A stretch of 64,000 bases of DNA, from NCBI GenBank assembly GCA_947498705.1, contig CANMLW010000008.1:124001-188000 (forward strand). The letters are read 5' to 3'. Origin of the DNA: an uncultured Aquimarina sp. (GTDB lineage: Bacteria > Bacteroidota > Bacteroidia > Flavobacteriales > Flavobacteriaceae). Below, piece after piece: positions 48,918 through 57,665 of the stretch; position 1 is the first letter of the stretch; each line of letters begins with the position of its first letter. The position numbers and the translations under genes are program-made. The notes beneath the pieces are model-generated. The model was not told the DNA's origin. It ran no database searches and was given only the letters and a program-made list of their open reading frames with translations.

Positions 48918-51900
48918 ATGCACAAAATATATAGTCAGATACTATTGCTATTAGTTTTTTTTAGTTGTTCGAAACAACAAAAAGAAGAAACAGTGACTGT
49001 AGCACCACCAAAGAGCACATTGTTTCAGGAAATATCGGCTTCACAAAGTCATGTCGAGTTTCATAATAAGGTAGAAGAGACGTTATATTTTAACTTTTTA
49101 AATTATTCTTATATCTATAACGGTGGAGGAGTTGCTATTGGTGATATTAATAATGATGGATTAGAAGATGTTTATTTTAGTTCTAATCAAGGCAGTAATG
49201 CACTGTATCTTAATAAGGGAAATTTTGTTTTCGAAGATATTACCTCAAATTCGGGCGTTGCTGATGAATTAGGTTGGTCAACAGGGGTGTCTATTGTCGA
49301 TATTAATGTAGACGGTTGGATGGATATTTATGTATGTAAGGCAGGGGCTTTAAAGGATAGTGAACAACGTAAGAATAAACTGTATATCAATCAAAAAGAT
49401 GGGACTTTTATAGAGCAAGCTGATCAATATGGTATTGCTTCAAAAGCATTTTCTACTCAAGCTTATTACTTAGATTATGATAAAGACGGTGATATCGATA
49501 TCTATTTGGTAAATCATCGCCCCGATTTTAAAAACAACGTGGTCATAGACCCAAGAATTCAAAGTGATTATCGACCAGAAAGTACGGATCAACTTTTCGA
49601 AAATGTCGAGGGTAAGTTTATTGATGTCACTCAAAAATCAGGAATTCTTAATAAAGCATGGGGTTTAAGTGCTTCTATTGGAGATTTTAATGGTGACCAA
49701 TGGCCAGATATCTATGTAGCCAATGACTTTTTAGAACCTGATTTCCTTTATATAAATAATCAGGATGGAACATTTACAGATAAAATCCTGGATACTTTTG
49801 ATCATATAACTGCGAATAGCATGGGATCTGATTATGCAGATATTAATAATGACCTTAAACCTGATTTGATAGTATTGGATATGATGTCTGATGACCACAT
49901 TCGAAGTAAAGAGAATATGGCGGCCATGAGTACCGAGAATTTTAATGCCGTGGTAAAGGCTGGATATCATCATCAATATATGTCTAATATGTTACAACTT
50001 AATTTAGGCGATGGTGTTTATAGTGAAATAGGACAACTTGTAGGAGTTGCAAAAACAGATTGGAGTTGGGCACCCGTTTTGGCAGATTTTAATAATGACG
50101 GATATAACGATCTTTTCGTTACCAATGGTATTCTTCATGATCTTTCTAATCAGGATTTTAGAAATAAGATGCGTACCAATATTATGAATAGAAAGAAAGT
50201 GACTCTAGAAGAAGCCATTGCCATGATGCCATCTACCAAATTGAGCAATAAAATGTTCCAAAATAAAGGAGGACTTTCTTTTGTGTCTACTACCCAGGAG
50301 TGGGGATTAAGCAAAAAAATGAATTCTAATGGGGTAGCGTATGCAGATCTTGATAATGACGGAGACCTGGATCTTGTTTTAAACAATCAACAGGAAAAAG
50401 CAACTATTTATAAAAATAATCAGAAACATAATTTTATTAGTATTGAGCTAAAAGGAAAACAAACAAATCCAAATGGTATAGGAAGTACAGTGTATGTATA
50501 TACCAAAGATCAACAACAGTCAAAAGTGGTATACCCTGTTAGAGGATTTCAATCTAGTGTAGGTACATTGTTACATTTTGGGATTGGAACCATTTCTCAT
50601 ATCGATAGTATTAAAGTAAGATGGTCCCGAGATGAGATTCAGATACTTAAAAATGTAAAAAGTAATCAAAGGCTTACTATAGTAAATAAGAATACAAGTA
50701 AAGAGAAGGTAGTAAACGATCCAACAAATACGATATCAATTATGGATGCATCCAAGTTTGGTATTCAGTATAAAAATGTAGAACGTAGTTTTGATGATTA
50801 TCGTCTTCAGTTACTATTGCCGCAAAAGCAAAGTGAAAAAGGTAGAGCTCTTATCGTTGCAGATGTTAATAATGATGGCAGGGATGATTTTTTTGTAGGT
50901 AATGGTAAAGGAGCTTCTGCAGCATTATATCTTCAACAAGAAAATCAAAAGTTTAGGTCGTCAAGTAGTTCGGTTTTTCAAAAAGATAGCGATTATGAAG
51001 ATACCGAAGCTTTATTTTTTGATATGGATAATGATGGTGATCAGGATTTGTACGTAACCAGCGGAAGTTATGAAAATCAAAAAAATAGTACTTTTTTACA
51101 GGATCGAATCTATGAAAATGATGGAAAAGGCAATTTTACCAAAAGTAATGTTTTGCCCGATATAAAAGCAATTTCTTCGACAGTCGCAGCATCTGATATT
51201 GATAATGATGGAGATTTGGACCTCTTTATCGGAGGAGGTGTAATACCTGGTGAGTATCCATTGTCTTCACCATCTTATTTCTTAATTAACGATTCTGGAA
51301 AATTTGTACGAGAAGAGCAAAACAGGATTGATGCTATAGAAAAAATTAGCATGGTGAATAAAGCAGTATTTTCTGATGTCGATAACGATAATGATCAAGA
51401 CTTAATATTGGTAGGAGAGTGGATGCCGGTCATGATTTTTGAGAATAATAATGGGACATTTAAAAATAAAGAAATCACAGCACTTAAGAATCTTTCTGGG
51501 TGGTATTTTTCTATAGAACCTGCAGATATTGATAAGGATGGGGATATGGACTATTTGGTGGGTAATATTGGTGGTAATACCAAGTTTCAGCCCCAAAAAG
51601 ATAAGCCGTTACACATTTATGCAAAAGATTTTGATCAAAATGGGAGTTTAGATATTATCCTAAGTAAGGCTTCTAAAACGGGATTGTTACTTCCTATTAG
51701 AGGAAAACAATGTTCTTCAGAACAAGTCCCGATGTTGAATACCAAATTTAAAACCTACGGTGCTTTTGCTAATGCTTCGCTACCAGATATTTATGGAGAT
51801 AAAAATCTTAAGGAAGCTACACATTATACCGCAGCCGAGTTTAGTACATTACTTTTGGTTAATAATGGAAAAGGAGATTTTGAAACCCGTAAATTACCTG

Positions 51901-52202
51901 TTCAGGCTCAGTTTGGTCCTACCACAGATTTTGTAGTAGATGACTTTAATAAAGATGGTACTATGGATGTTTTTGGAGTTGGATCGATATATGAAGCAGA
52001 AGTAGAAACCATACGTTATGATGCAAATAAGGGGTATTTTCTTTTCGGAAATTTGCAAAAACCAACAGATTTTGATACTTCGTTGCCTGCATTGCATAAA
52101 TTGCAAACGATCGCTGCAGAACAATTAACAATAGGTGATAAGAAATTTCTTCTTGTTTTATCTAAAAATGAAGGATTGAAACTGTTACGATTAGCTCAAT
52201 AA
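48918..52202 (+). CDS. VCBS/FG-GAP and ASPIC/UnbV repeat lipoprotein
   Basis: This 1094-residue protein begins with a lipobox (LLVFFSCSK, Cys at about residue 15). At least fourteen calcium-type DxDxDG or DxNxDG loops (for example DIDNDGDLD) are spread over about 75-420 and 640-1060, marking a beta-propeller of VCBS/FG-GAP repeats. A central ASPIC/UnbV-like segment reads GSTVYVYTKDQQQ near 525 and VRWSRDEIQILKNV near 580. Bacteroidota relatives are often encoded with SusCD systems and bind glycans or act in adhesion; no SusCD pair is nearby here. Confidence 0.88.
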   Translation: MHKIYSQILLLLVFFSCSKQQKEETVTVAPPKSTLFQEISASQSHVEFHNKVEETLYFNFLNYSYIYNGGGVAIGDINNDGLEDVYFSSNQGSNALYLNKGNFVFEDITSNSGVADELGWSTGVSIVDINVDGWMDIYVCKAGALKDSEQRKNKLYINQKDGTFIEQADQYGIASKAFSTQAYYLDYDKDGDIDIYLVNHRPDFKNNVVIDPRIQSDYRPESTDQLFENVEGKFIDVTQKSGILNKAWGLSASIGDFNGDQWPDIYVANDFLEPDFLYINNQDGTFTDKILDTFDHITANSMGSDYADINNDLKPDLIVLDMMSDDHIRSKENMAAMSTENFNAVVKAGYHHQYMSNMLQLNLGDGVYSEIGQLVGVAKTDWSWAPVLADFNNDGYNDLFVTNGILHDLSNQDFRNKMRTNIMNRKKVTLEEAIAMMPSTKLSNKMFQNKGGLSFVSTTQEWGLSKKMNSNGVAYADLDNDGDLDLVLNNQQEKATIYKNNQKHNFISIELKGKQTNPNGIGSTVYVYTKDQQQSKVVYPVRGFQSSVGTLLHFGIGTISHIDSIKVRWSRDEIQILKNVKSNQRLTIVNKNTSKEKVVNDPTNTISIMDASKFGIQYKNVERSFDDYRLQLLLPQKQSEKGRALIVADVNNDGRDDFFVGNGKGASAALYLQQENQKFRSSSSSVFQKDSDYEDTEALFFDMDNDGDQDLYVTSGSYENQKNSTFLQDRIYENDGKGNFTKSNVLPDIKAISSTVAASDIDNDGDLDLFIGGGVIPGEYPLSSPSYFLINDSGKFVREEQNRIDAIEKISMVNKAVFSDVDNDNDQDLILVGEWMPVMIFENNNGTFKNKEITALKNLSGWYFSIEPADIDKDGDMDYLVGNIGGNTKFQPQKDKPLHIYAKDFDQNGSLDIILSKASKTGLLLPIRGKQCSSEQVPMLNTKFKTYGAFANASLPDIYGDKNLKEATHYTAAEFSTLLLVNNGKGDFETRKLPVQAQFGPTTDFVVDDFNKDGTMDVFGVGSIYEAEVETIRYDANKGYFLFGNLQKPTDFDTSLPALHKLQTIAAEQLTIGDKKFLLVLSKNEGLKLLRLAQ

Positions 52203-52305
52203 ATGATATGCAATGTTCTGAAATATAGGCAGTCCGACCTTAGGGGGATTGGCTATATTCCTTGTTGTGGTGTCATTTTTATCAATACTTATTCTGCTTC
52301 TAAAA

Positions 52306-52626
52306 TCAATCTGTTTTTTCTAGATTCTTTTTATATTTTTTAGAATTTGACTGAATAAGTAAATATGGTATTCCAAGAATCATTGAAGTCCAAAAAGCAT
52401 AATTTTGAAAACTTGGGTTTTCAGTTAATTTAGCAATCAGATATCCAGAAATAATAATCAAAGCCATTCCGAACATTACATTTCTAAATAAATTTGCTAT
52501 TCCTAAAATATTATATTTTTTCTTTTCTTTTTTCGGCATTGTATTATAGCCCGCAATCAACCAATACATTTTGCCATATTTTATTAAAATTCCGAGAACG
52601 ATAAAAAGAATTGCTACTCCAATCAT
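52306..52626 (-). CDS. DUF3784-family membrane protein (first cassette-like gene)
   Basis: This 106-residue protein has three to four helices and the DUF3784 motif IAGYNTMPKKEKKKY near residues 24-38. Its function is unknown. A TTGTTGTGG stretch at 52262-52270 beyond its stop resembles the right edge of the fold-back repeats in the following array, so I count it as the leftmost array gene. Confidence 0.78.
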   Translation of the reverse strand: MIGVAILFIVLGILIKYGKMYWLIAGYNTMPKKEKKKYNILGIANLFRNVMFGMALIIISGYLIAKLTENPSFQNYAFWTSMILGIPYLLIQSNSKKYKKNLEKTD

Positions 52627-52668
52627 AGTTTATGTTTTAAAATTAAATTAGTCTATTTTATTCTCTTT

Positions 52669-52860
52669 GTTCGTTAAGATACATAGTTTACTATATGTGT
52701 TGTAGCAAAGCAAAATGTTACAATGTTTTTTGATTTTTCTATGTATTGGTTGCTAACTTTTACTTTTTGCAAGCATTGCACCTTATCAAAAGTAGAACAA
52801 CCTTTCGATTAATTACTTAGTTGCTATGACCTTAATAACATATATAGTGTTGTGATTTCG
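52669..52860. repeat. Array repeat A (class 1)
   Basis: A 192-bp element with edges CGTTAAGATACATAG and GTGTTGTGATTTCG. TATATG plus TTGTAGCAA on the left can fold with TTGCTATGA and CATATA on the right, leaving an asymmetric bulge. The inner core TGGTTGCTAACTTTTACTTTT is shared with C, G, H and J. It lies between the DUF3784 gene and the 106-residue gene. Confidence 0.75.
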
Positions 52861-52864
52861 TTTT

Positions 52865-53185
52865 TTATTTAAACAGACGTTGGAAAAAGTTCTTTTTTGG
52901 TTCTGGATAGATATTTTCATTCCGTTCAACAAATCCGTATACTTCGTCCGTCAATTTTATTTTCAACTCGTCAATTTCCATTAGCATTCCCTTCATAAGT
53001 TCTTTACTATACAGTCCAGATTTAATCATGAATAGGTTATTCGAAATAGTATCTATTATGTGAAAGTCATTACCTATTCCCTTATAAACATCTTTAGGTT
53101 TTCCTATTCTAAAGTCATCTTCCCATTCCGCTTGTCCATTATATTTACAATCCAGTTTATAAGTTTGTAGATCAATTTTATTCAT
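52865..53185 (-). CDS. Cassette-like hypothetical protein, 106 residues (intact copy)
   Basis: This soluble, acidic protein (MNKIDLQTYKLDCKYNGQ onward) ends NFFQRLFK. There is no signal peptide. I do not recognise the family. A decayed second copy lies at 56633-56928 together with its repeat, so the whole repeat-plus-gene unit has duplicated in this array. The stop lies 4 bp beyond repeat A. Confidence 0.75.
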   Translation of the reverse strand: MNKIDLQTYKLDCKYNGQAEWEDDFRIGKPKDVYKGIGNDFHIIDTISNNLFMIKSGLYSKELMKGMLMEIDELKIKLTDEVYGFVERNENIYPEPKKNFFQRLFK

Positions 53186-53210
53186 CTTGATAAGTTTCTA
53201 TAATGAATCA

Positions 53211-53262
53211 TAACGTCTCTTGTATGGTGCGTTTGCTTCACTATACAAATTGTTGTGTAGCG
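53211..53262. repeat. Array repeat B (short hairpin)
   Basis: A 52-bp element with edges TAACGTCT and TTGTTGTGTAGCG. TTGTATGGTG (53220-53229) pairs with CACTATACAA (53239-53248) around a 9-nt loop, with one G-U pair. It is a miniature version of the longer repeats and abuts the 260-residue gene. Confidence 0.65.
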
Positions 53263-53265
53263 TTT

Positions 53266-54048
53266 TTATCCTATTTTCAACTTTATAAAAACGAATAATA
53301 TTATGATATTCAAAGGAAGTAACCACCAAACCCATTTTGTGTTATTATTTCCAAAAATAGAGTCGGAAATGAACCCATCCATTTTATTATAAAGTTTAGC
53401 ACTTGCCTCAACTTTATTACCTTGTAAAATCTCTTGTTTTAAATCAATTAACATTCCCACAAACGGAATCTTGTTTAAAATCAAAATAATTCCTTTTCTC
53501 AAAAATTTAGGTGTTTTTTGGTATTTAGAATTTATCATTTTTCCAAAATCTAGTGCTTTGGTTAATTGATTGTCGGTTAGGTCAACTTTGCCTTGAAATA
53601 AATTCTCTACTTTGTCGATTATTAGTTCACTTATCTTATGAAAAAATGTCGATAAGTTTTCATAAATCACCCTCATAGTATCAATAACTACATACTGATA
53701 TGTTCTGTATGCAGAGTAGATTGTTACTCCTAATCCAATGATTAGTACAAGTAAAACAAACAGGATTTTAATAAATTCAAAATTAGTTGAGAGTAATCGA
53801 CTTATAGAAAAGAAAAACAATATTGTATTTGAAAGTGCAAATAAAAATAACACGGTAGTAAAACGTTTAACTCCATTTACACCTAATTTCCCTCCTTCTT
53901 TTATTAGTCGCCAAGGGTGATTAAGTAACTCCAGCAGTTTATTATTGTTTTCCTCATTTTCAGGAAGATTGTTATATTCTATTTCAAATTCTTTTTCTTC
54001 ATTACCATTTACTTGGTAAACTCCTTCTATTGTATACTTTTTTTTCAT
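53266..54048 (-). CDS. Cassette-like membrane protein, 260 residues
   Basis: This protein has a soluble acidic N-terminus (about 1-65), two adjacent transmembrane helices (about 65-115), a helical central part and a C-terminal helix (WWLLPLNIIILFVFIKL). No known domain is visible. It is in the array with repeat B immediately beyond its stop and repeat C upstream of its start. Confidence 0.7.
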   Translation of the reverse strand: MKKKYTIEGVYQVNGNEEKEFEIEYNNLPENEENNNKLLELLNHPWRLIKEGGKLGVNGVKRFTTVLFLFALSNTILFFFSISRLLSTNFEFIKILFVLLVLIIGLGVTIYSAYRTYQYVVIDTMRVIYENLSTFFHKISELIIDKVENLFQGKVDLTDNQLTKALDFGKMINSKYQKTPKFLRKGIILILNKIPFVGMLIDLKQEILQGNKVEASAKLYNKMDGFISDSIFGNNNTKWVWWLLPLNIIILFVFIKLKIG

Positions 54049-54060
54049 CTTTTGTTTTTA

Positions 54061-54240
54061 TGCTACACAACGTTTTATATATATGTTGTAGCAAAGCAAA
54101 ATGTTACCCTGTTTTTTGATTTTTCTGCGTATTGGTTGCTAACTTTTACTTTTTGTAAGCATTGCGCCTTACCAAAAGTAGAACAACCTTTCGATTTATC
54201 AATTAGTAGCTATGACATCATATATCTTGTTGGTGTTAGT
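54061..54240. repeat. Array repeat C (class 1)
   Basis: A 180-bp element with edges TGCTACACAACG and TTGTTGGTGTTAG. ATATATG/CATATAT and TTGTAGC/GCTATGA pair across the element. The central block TTGCTAACTTTTACTTTTTG matches repeat A. It ends 2 bp before the stop of the lipoprotein gene at 54243. Confidence 0.75.
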
Positions 54241-54242
54241 TT

Positions 54243-54656
54243 TTATTTTGTGAGTAATTTATTCAGGTTTGGAAATTCAATTTCAATTTTCTTATCAGGT
54301 TCATATCCATATTCCAATCCAGCGTATAATAACCCTTTTAAAGATTGTTTTTGGTTATATTTCAATTCTGTTACGAGTGTTATAAACTCTGATTCTCCCA
54401 TTTTATAAACTATTTGAGATGTAATTATTCCTAAGTCATAACATCCAGCTCCACCGCCACACCAGAATTCAGTCAATTCGGAAAGCGCAGTTGAGTCTTT
54501 ATTCAGGGTTCGAGTAATTAATCTAGTCAGTTTTTTATTCTGTTCGAGTGATTGTCCGGCATATAAATCTTGTCCGATTTTAATTCTGTCAACTTCATTT
54601 TGTTTACAACACAAGAGTGTGAATATTAGTAAAAAATATATTGTGAAATTCTTCAT
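54243..54656 (-). CDS. Cassette-like lipoprotein, unknown function
   Basis: This 137-residue protein starts at ATG 54656 (a TTG two codons earlier is also open) with a lipobox ending LLCCKQ, so it is probably acylated at Cys. The mature part contains FWCGGGAGCYDLG with two more Cys near residues 65-72, which could form a disulfide. No family recognised. Confidence 0.7.
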   Translation of the reverse strand: MKNFTIYFLLIFTLLCCKQNEVDRIKIGQDLYAGQSLEQNKKLTRLITRTLNKDSTALSELTEFWCGGGAGCYDLGIITSQIVYKMGESEFITLVTELKYNQKQSLKGLLYAGLEYGYEPDKKIEIEFPNLNKLLTK

Positions 54657-54678
54657 TCTCAAATTAACGAAACGATTC

Positions 54679-54792
54679 GTATAAGAAACGTAGGGACGTT
54701 TATAAATACTATCATTTCGGTTTATATTTAGCGGACTTAGTTAATATTTACAGACTTTTCTGTTTAGTACAAAGGCCCTATGTTTTTTATAC
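54679..54792. repeat. Array repeat D (class 2)
   Basis: GTATAAGAAACGTAGGG at 54679-54695 pairs over all 17 positions, two of them G-U, with 54776-54792. The interior, 80 nt, shares no core with class 1. The stop codon of the next gene (54787-54789) lies within the right arm, so translation reads into the repeat. Confidence 0.75.
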
Positions 54793-55371
54793 TTTTTTAG
54801 CTGTAGTTTTTATTCTTTTTATTCCTGTTATCAGATTATAAATGAATAAAATAATTAGAGCAATTAAAAAAATGAAATCAATAGTTTCTAATTCAATTTT
54901 AGTACCGAAATAAAAAATAAAGTAGCCGTTTATCGACAAATAAAAAACCAAAATTAAAGGTAGCTTTAATTCGATTTTCTTCAATTCCGTATCCTTAATA
55001 ACAAAAGTATTTGATAGATTATCGTGTATAGCCCTTTCATTATCACTAACTCCTGAGAGTATGCTAATAAATCGGCTTAAATTTCTTATAATTAATTGAA
55101 AGAGGGTTGGCTTTTTTCCAATTTGATTTAAAGTTTTAGTTTGTGTTTGGTATTTTCCGGGTGTTCTACCAAATAAAGATTCAAACAAGAAGTAGTAAAT
55201 AAATCTGGTAAATAAATAAAATATAAAGGCAAGGGTAAAGTTTTGAAAAGTCAGAAAAGCAATAACGAGTCCTAAAACCGAAGAGATAACAAAGTCTATG
55301 ATTAGATTTTCTCCACGTTCTTCTTCGTTGGCTAAAGTCAAGTTTTTATATTTTTTGTTGTTTATTTTCAT
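54787..55371 (-). CDS. RDD-family membrane protein (1)
   Basis: This 194-residue protein begins at ATG 55371 (MKINNKKYKN). Helices flank the RDD-type motif FGRTPGKYQTQTKTLN and HDNLSNTFV, where the domain's Arg-Asp-Asp pattern has drifted. RDD proteins are small membrane proteins proposed to act in transport or stress; function here is unknown. Its stop lies in the arm of class 2 repeat D. The next gene upstream is a second RDD protein of different sequence. Confidence 0.75.
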   Translation of the reverse strand: MKINNKKYKNLTLANEEERGENLIIDFVISSVLGLVIAFLTFQNFTLAFIFYLFTRFIYYFLFESLFGRTPGKYQTQTKTLNQIGKKPTLFQLIIRNLSRFISILSGVSDNERAIHDNLSNTFVIKDTELKKIELKLPLILVFYLSINGYFIFYFGTKIELETIDFIFLIALIILFIYNLITGIKRIKTTAKKV

Positions 55372-55463
55372 CAAGTGTAGACGTTCGTGAAATTTTCGAA
55401 GGTGATAATTTTTCGTTTTCAGTAATTTTTTTCTTAAGCTTAAAATAGATTTGCGTGATTACA

Positions 55464-55495
55464 GTTAACGTTTAGCATATGTGTGTTGTAGCAAG
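55464..55495. repeat. Array repeat E (partial)
   Basis: GTTAACGTTTAGCATATGTG followed by TGTTGTAGCAAG matches the left edge of class 1 repeats but has no right half. It abuts the stop of the second RDD gene and is probably a truncated element. Confidence 0.5.
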
Positions 55496-55498
55496 TTT

Positions 55499-55903
55499 TT
55501 AATTTCTTTCTACAACTATAGTTTTACCAATGATATCTCCTAAACGTTGATGTTTCTTACTGTACTTTATTGTTAGTATACCAACTAAACCTAGAGGCCA
55601 CATATCAATCATGTCTAAACAATGTCGTAAAAGGGATTGCCAAAATTTTATTTTTTCACCATTTTCATTAACTACTTTTAATTTAAGTAATAGATTCCCA
55701 ATAGTACTTTGGAATAACGTTTCAGTAACAATCATTGTAATTACCCAAATTCCAATAAAAAATAGCCAATCATAATCAAATTTATAGGTCCTTTCACCAA
55801 TTTTCTCTCCTAATAAGACCAAAGAAGACCAGAATAATACAAACCATATTACATAGTCCATCAAGCAAGCTATTATTCTTTTAATTAAAAAATATTTTGG
55901 CAT
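55499..55903 (-). CDS. RDD-family membrane protein (2)
   Basis: This 134-residue protein is best started at ATG 55903 (MPKYFLIKRIIACLMD), which gives the RDD opening with the conserved Arg near 9 and Asp at 16 (KRIIACLMDYVIW). It has ...LFQSTIGNLLLKLKVV and HQRLGDIIGKTIVV, the second and third RDD blocks. Two to three helices are expected. It neighbours another RDD gene, but sequence differs, so they look like separately acquired cassettes. Confidence 0.8.
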   Translation of the reverse strand: MPKYFLIKRIIACLMDYVIWFVLFWSSLVLLGEKIGERTYKFDYDWLFFIGIWVITMIVTETLFQSTIGNLLLKLKVVNENGEKIKFWQSLLRHCLDMIDMWPLGLVGILTIKYSKKHQRLGDIIGKTIVVERN

Positions 55904-55931
55904 ATTATATTCTCTTATATCGATTGTCAAA

Positions 55932-55990
55932 TTTGCTACAACGTCTCGACTATGATTTCGTTGTGGAATTTTCCGCAGGAAATATTCCCT
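55932..55990. repeat. Array repeat F (short, different core)
   Basis: The left edge TGCTACAACGTCTC matches the array, but the interior is GGAATTTTCC-GCA-GGAAATATTCC, a small near-perfect hairpin. The usual TTGTTGTG right edge is not seen before the stop at 56008. Confidence 0.5.
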
Positions 55991-56007
55991 TATTAAATTG
56001 ACTAAAT

Positions 56008-56430
56008 TTATGGATTAAATATTCTTTTTACTTGCTGCCACAGTGAATTATAGCCCTTGTAGTGAGCAGTTTTACTTTTCCTTCTATTAGAGTTATAAAT
56101 TCGTACTGGATATTTAGCTCCAATAAATTCTGTGGTAGTAGGCTCTTTGTCAACCTCGGGATCAAATTTTTTCTCAATATTATTTAATTCCGCTCTACTA
56201 AATTTGTTTAGTCCGATTGCAATTCTTTCCTCTGTGATCGATTTCTCGATTACTTTTCTATCCGATAATCTAATAATTAAATCAATATTAGCATACAAAG
56301 GTCCATTTTTTGTTTCAATCATTACTTCTTCGTTGGTTGAAATTTCACCAAATTTGACCTGACCTTGAAAGCTAAAACATCTATTCCAAATATAAAAGGC
56401 ATCATCAGATATAAACTCAAATTTTTTCAT
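56008..56430 (-). CDS. Cassette-like hypothetical protein, 140 residues
   Basis: This protein is soluble and charged, with alternating beta-like segments (MIETKNGPLYANIDLIIRL) and a basic C-terminal tail (IYNSNRRKSKTAHYKGYNSL). No domain is recognised, and no signal is present. It lies between repeats F and G. Confidence 0.65.
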   Translation of the reverse strand: MKKFEFISDDAFYIWNRCFSFQGQVKFGEISTNEEVMIETKNGPLYANIDLIIRLSDRKVIEKSITEERIAIGLNKFSRAELNNIEKKFDPEVDKEPTTTEFIGAKYPVRIYNSNRRKSKTAHYKGYNSLWQQVKRIFNP

Positions 56431-56454
56431 TCAGTATTCTAATTACTCACTATG

Positions 56455-56628
56455 GTTAATATATATGTCACAGCTGTGCAAAATGTTACCCTGTTTTTTG
56501 ATTTTTCTGCGTATTGGTTGCTAACTTTTACTTTTTACAAGCATTGCGTCTTACCAAAAGTAGAACAACCTTTCGATTAATTACTTAGTTGCTATGACCT
56601 TAATAACATATATAGTGTTGTGATTTCG
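56455..56628. repeat. Array repeat G (class 1)
   Basis: A 174-bp element nearly identical over most of its length to repeat A, including edge GTGTTGTGATTTCG, and followed by a copy of the same gene that follows A. The first 30 bp differ, reading CAGCTGTGCA as in repeat H. It marks duplication of the whole repeat-gene unit. Confidence 0.78.
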
Positions 56629-56632
56629 TTTT

Positions 56633-56928
56633 TTATTTAAACAGGCGTTGGAAAAAGTTCTTTTTTGGTTCTGGATAGATATTTTCATTCCGTTCAACAA
56701 ATCCGTATACTTCGTCCGTCAATTTTATTTTCAACTCGTCAATTTCCATTAGCATTCCCTTCATAAGTTCTTTACTATACAGTCCAGATTTAATCATGAA
56801 TAGGTTATTCGAAATAGTATCTATTATGTGAAAGTCATTACCTATTCCCTTATAAACATCTTTAGGTTTTCCTATTGTCCATTATATTTACAATACAGTT
56901 TATAAGTTTGTAGATCAATTTTATCCAT
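56633..56928 (-). pseudogene. Decayed duplicate of the 106-residue gene
   Basis: The sequence is nearly identical to 52865-53185 but lacks 25 bp near the start, between CCTATT and GTCCATTA (plus strand). The frame shifts and a stop follows after the codons for MDKIDLQTYKLYCKYNGQ. The rest of the coding region is intact but unreadable from this start. It shares the G repeat, so the whole unit duplicated and then decayed. Confidence 0.88.
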
Positions 56929-56947
56929 TTTGATAAGCTTATATAAT

Positions 56948-56990
56948 GTTCGTTAAGATACATAGTTTACACAAGTTAAAGATTAGGTGT
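56948..56990. repeat. Array repeat K (short)
   Basis: Begins with the 22-bp sequence GTTCGTTAAGATACATAG-TTTA that also forms the left edge of repeat A at 52669-52690, then ACACAAG...GTGTTTACAC with a small fold-back. The shared edge suggests recombination between the two ends of the duplicated units. Confidence 0.55.
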
Positions 56991-57482
56991 TTACACTAAA
57001 TTAGTTTCTAATCTTGTTGCTTGTTGTTTTTTTCGAGTTGTTTTATTCCAATCATTATCATTCAACTTAGTCTTAATTCCATAATATGCGGAGTACAAAT
57101 CAAAATATTGCGAGATTGAATTGTCAAATTGAAATCCTTTTAACTCATTTATATCTCCGGATTCAATAAGTTTTATGTATAAATTTATTAGGGACTCAAT
57201 TTCGTTTGTTGACCTAGAAATAAAACGCTCAAATAAAACACCTTTTAGAAAATCCCCTTTCAAGACTGTTAGGTTAAATGCTCCGTTTCTATCGCTTAAA
57301 TAATCTCCGTTAAACCCCAAATCGATAGTATAATCTTTGAAATACATTTGAGTAATATCATTTATAAAGTACGTCCAAACTTCATCTAAAGGGTATTCAT
57401 TATCAGGCTCAATATCATAAAATTCATTTTTATGTATTTTCCACTCCTTTGAGATATTTATTTTTTTTAGTTTTACTTCCAT
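56991..57482 (-). CDS. Cassette-like hypothetical protein, 163 residues
   Basis: This soluble, acidic protein (MEVKLKKINISKEWKIHKNE) is rich in Asp, Asn and aromatic residues, consistent with a beta-rich immunity-like or DUF family, but no family is recognised. No cysteine or signal peptide is seen. It sits between short repeat K and repeat H. Confidence 0.65.
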   Translation of the reverse strand: MEVKLKKINISKEWKIHKNEFYDIEPDNEYPLDEVWTYFINDITQMYFKDYTIDLGFNGDYLSDRNGAFNLTVLKGDFLKGVLFERFISRSTNEIESLINLYIKLIESGDINELKGFQFDNSISQYFDLYSAYYGIKTKLNDNDWNKTTRKKQQATRLETNLV

Positions 57483-57489
57483 TAGGATT

Positions 57490-57660
57490 TGCTATAACGT
57501 TTAATATATGTGTTATAGCTGTGCAAAATGTTACCTAGTTATCGATATTATTTGCGATTGGTTGCTAACTTTATCTTTAAGCATTGCGTCCCCATAAATG
57601 TAAAACAATCATCTGATTGATTACTTAGCTGTTATAATCACGTACATGCTGTTGCAAAAA
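57490..57660. repeat. Array repeat H (class 1, diverged)
   Basis: Edges TATAACGTTTAATATATG and GCTGTTGCAAAAAG; the core TTGGTTGCTAACTTTATCTTT is shared with A, C and G, although the rest has diverged. It abuts the stop of the 219-residue gene. Confidence 0.7.
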
Positions 57661-57665
57661 GTTTT

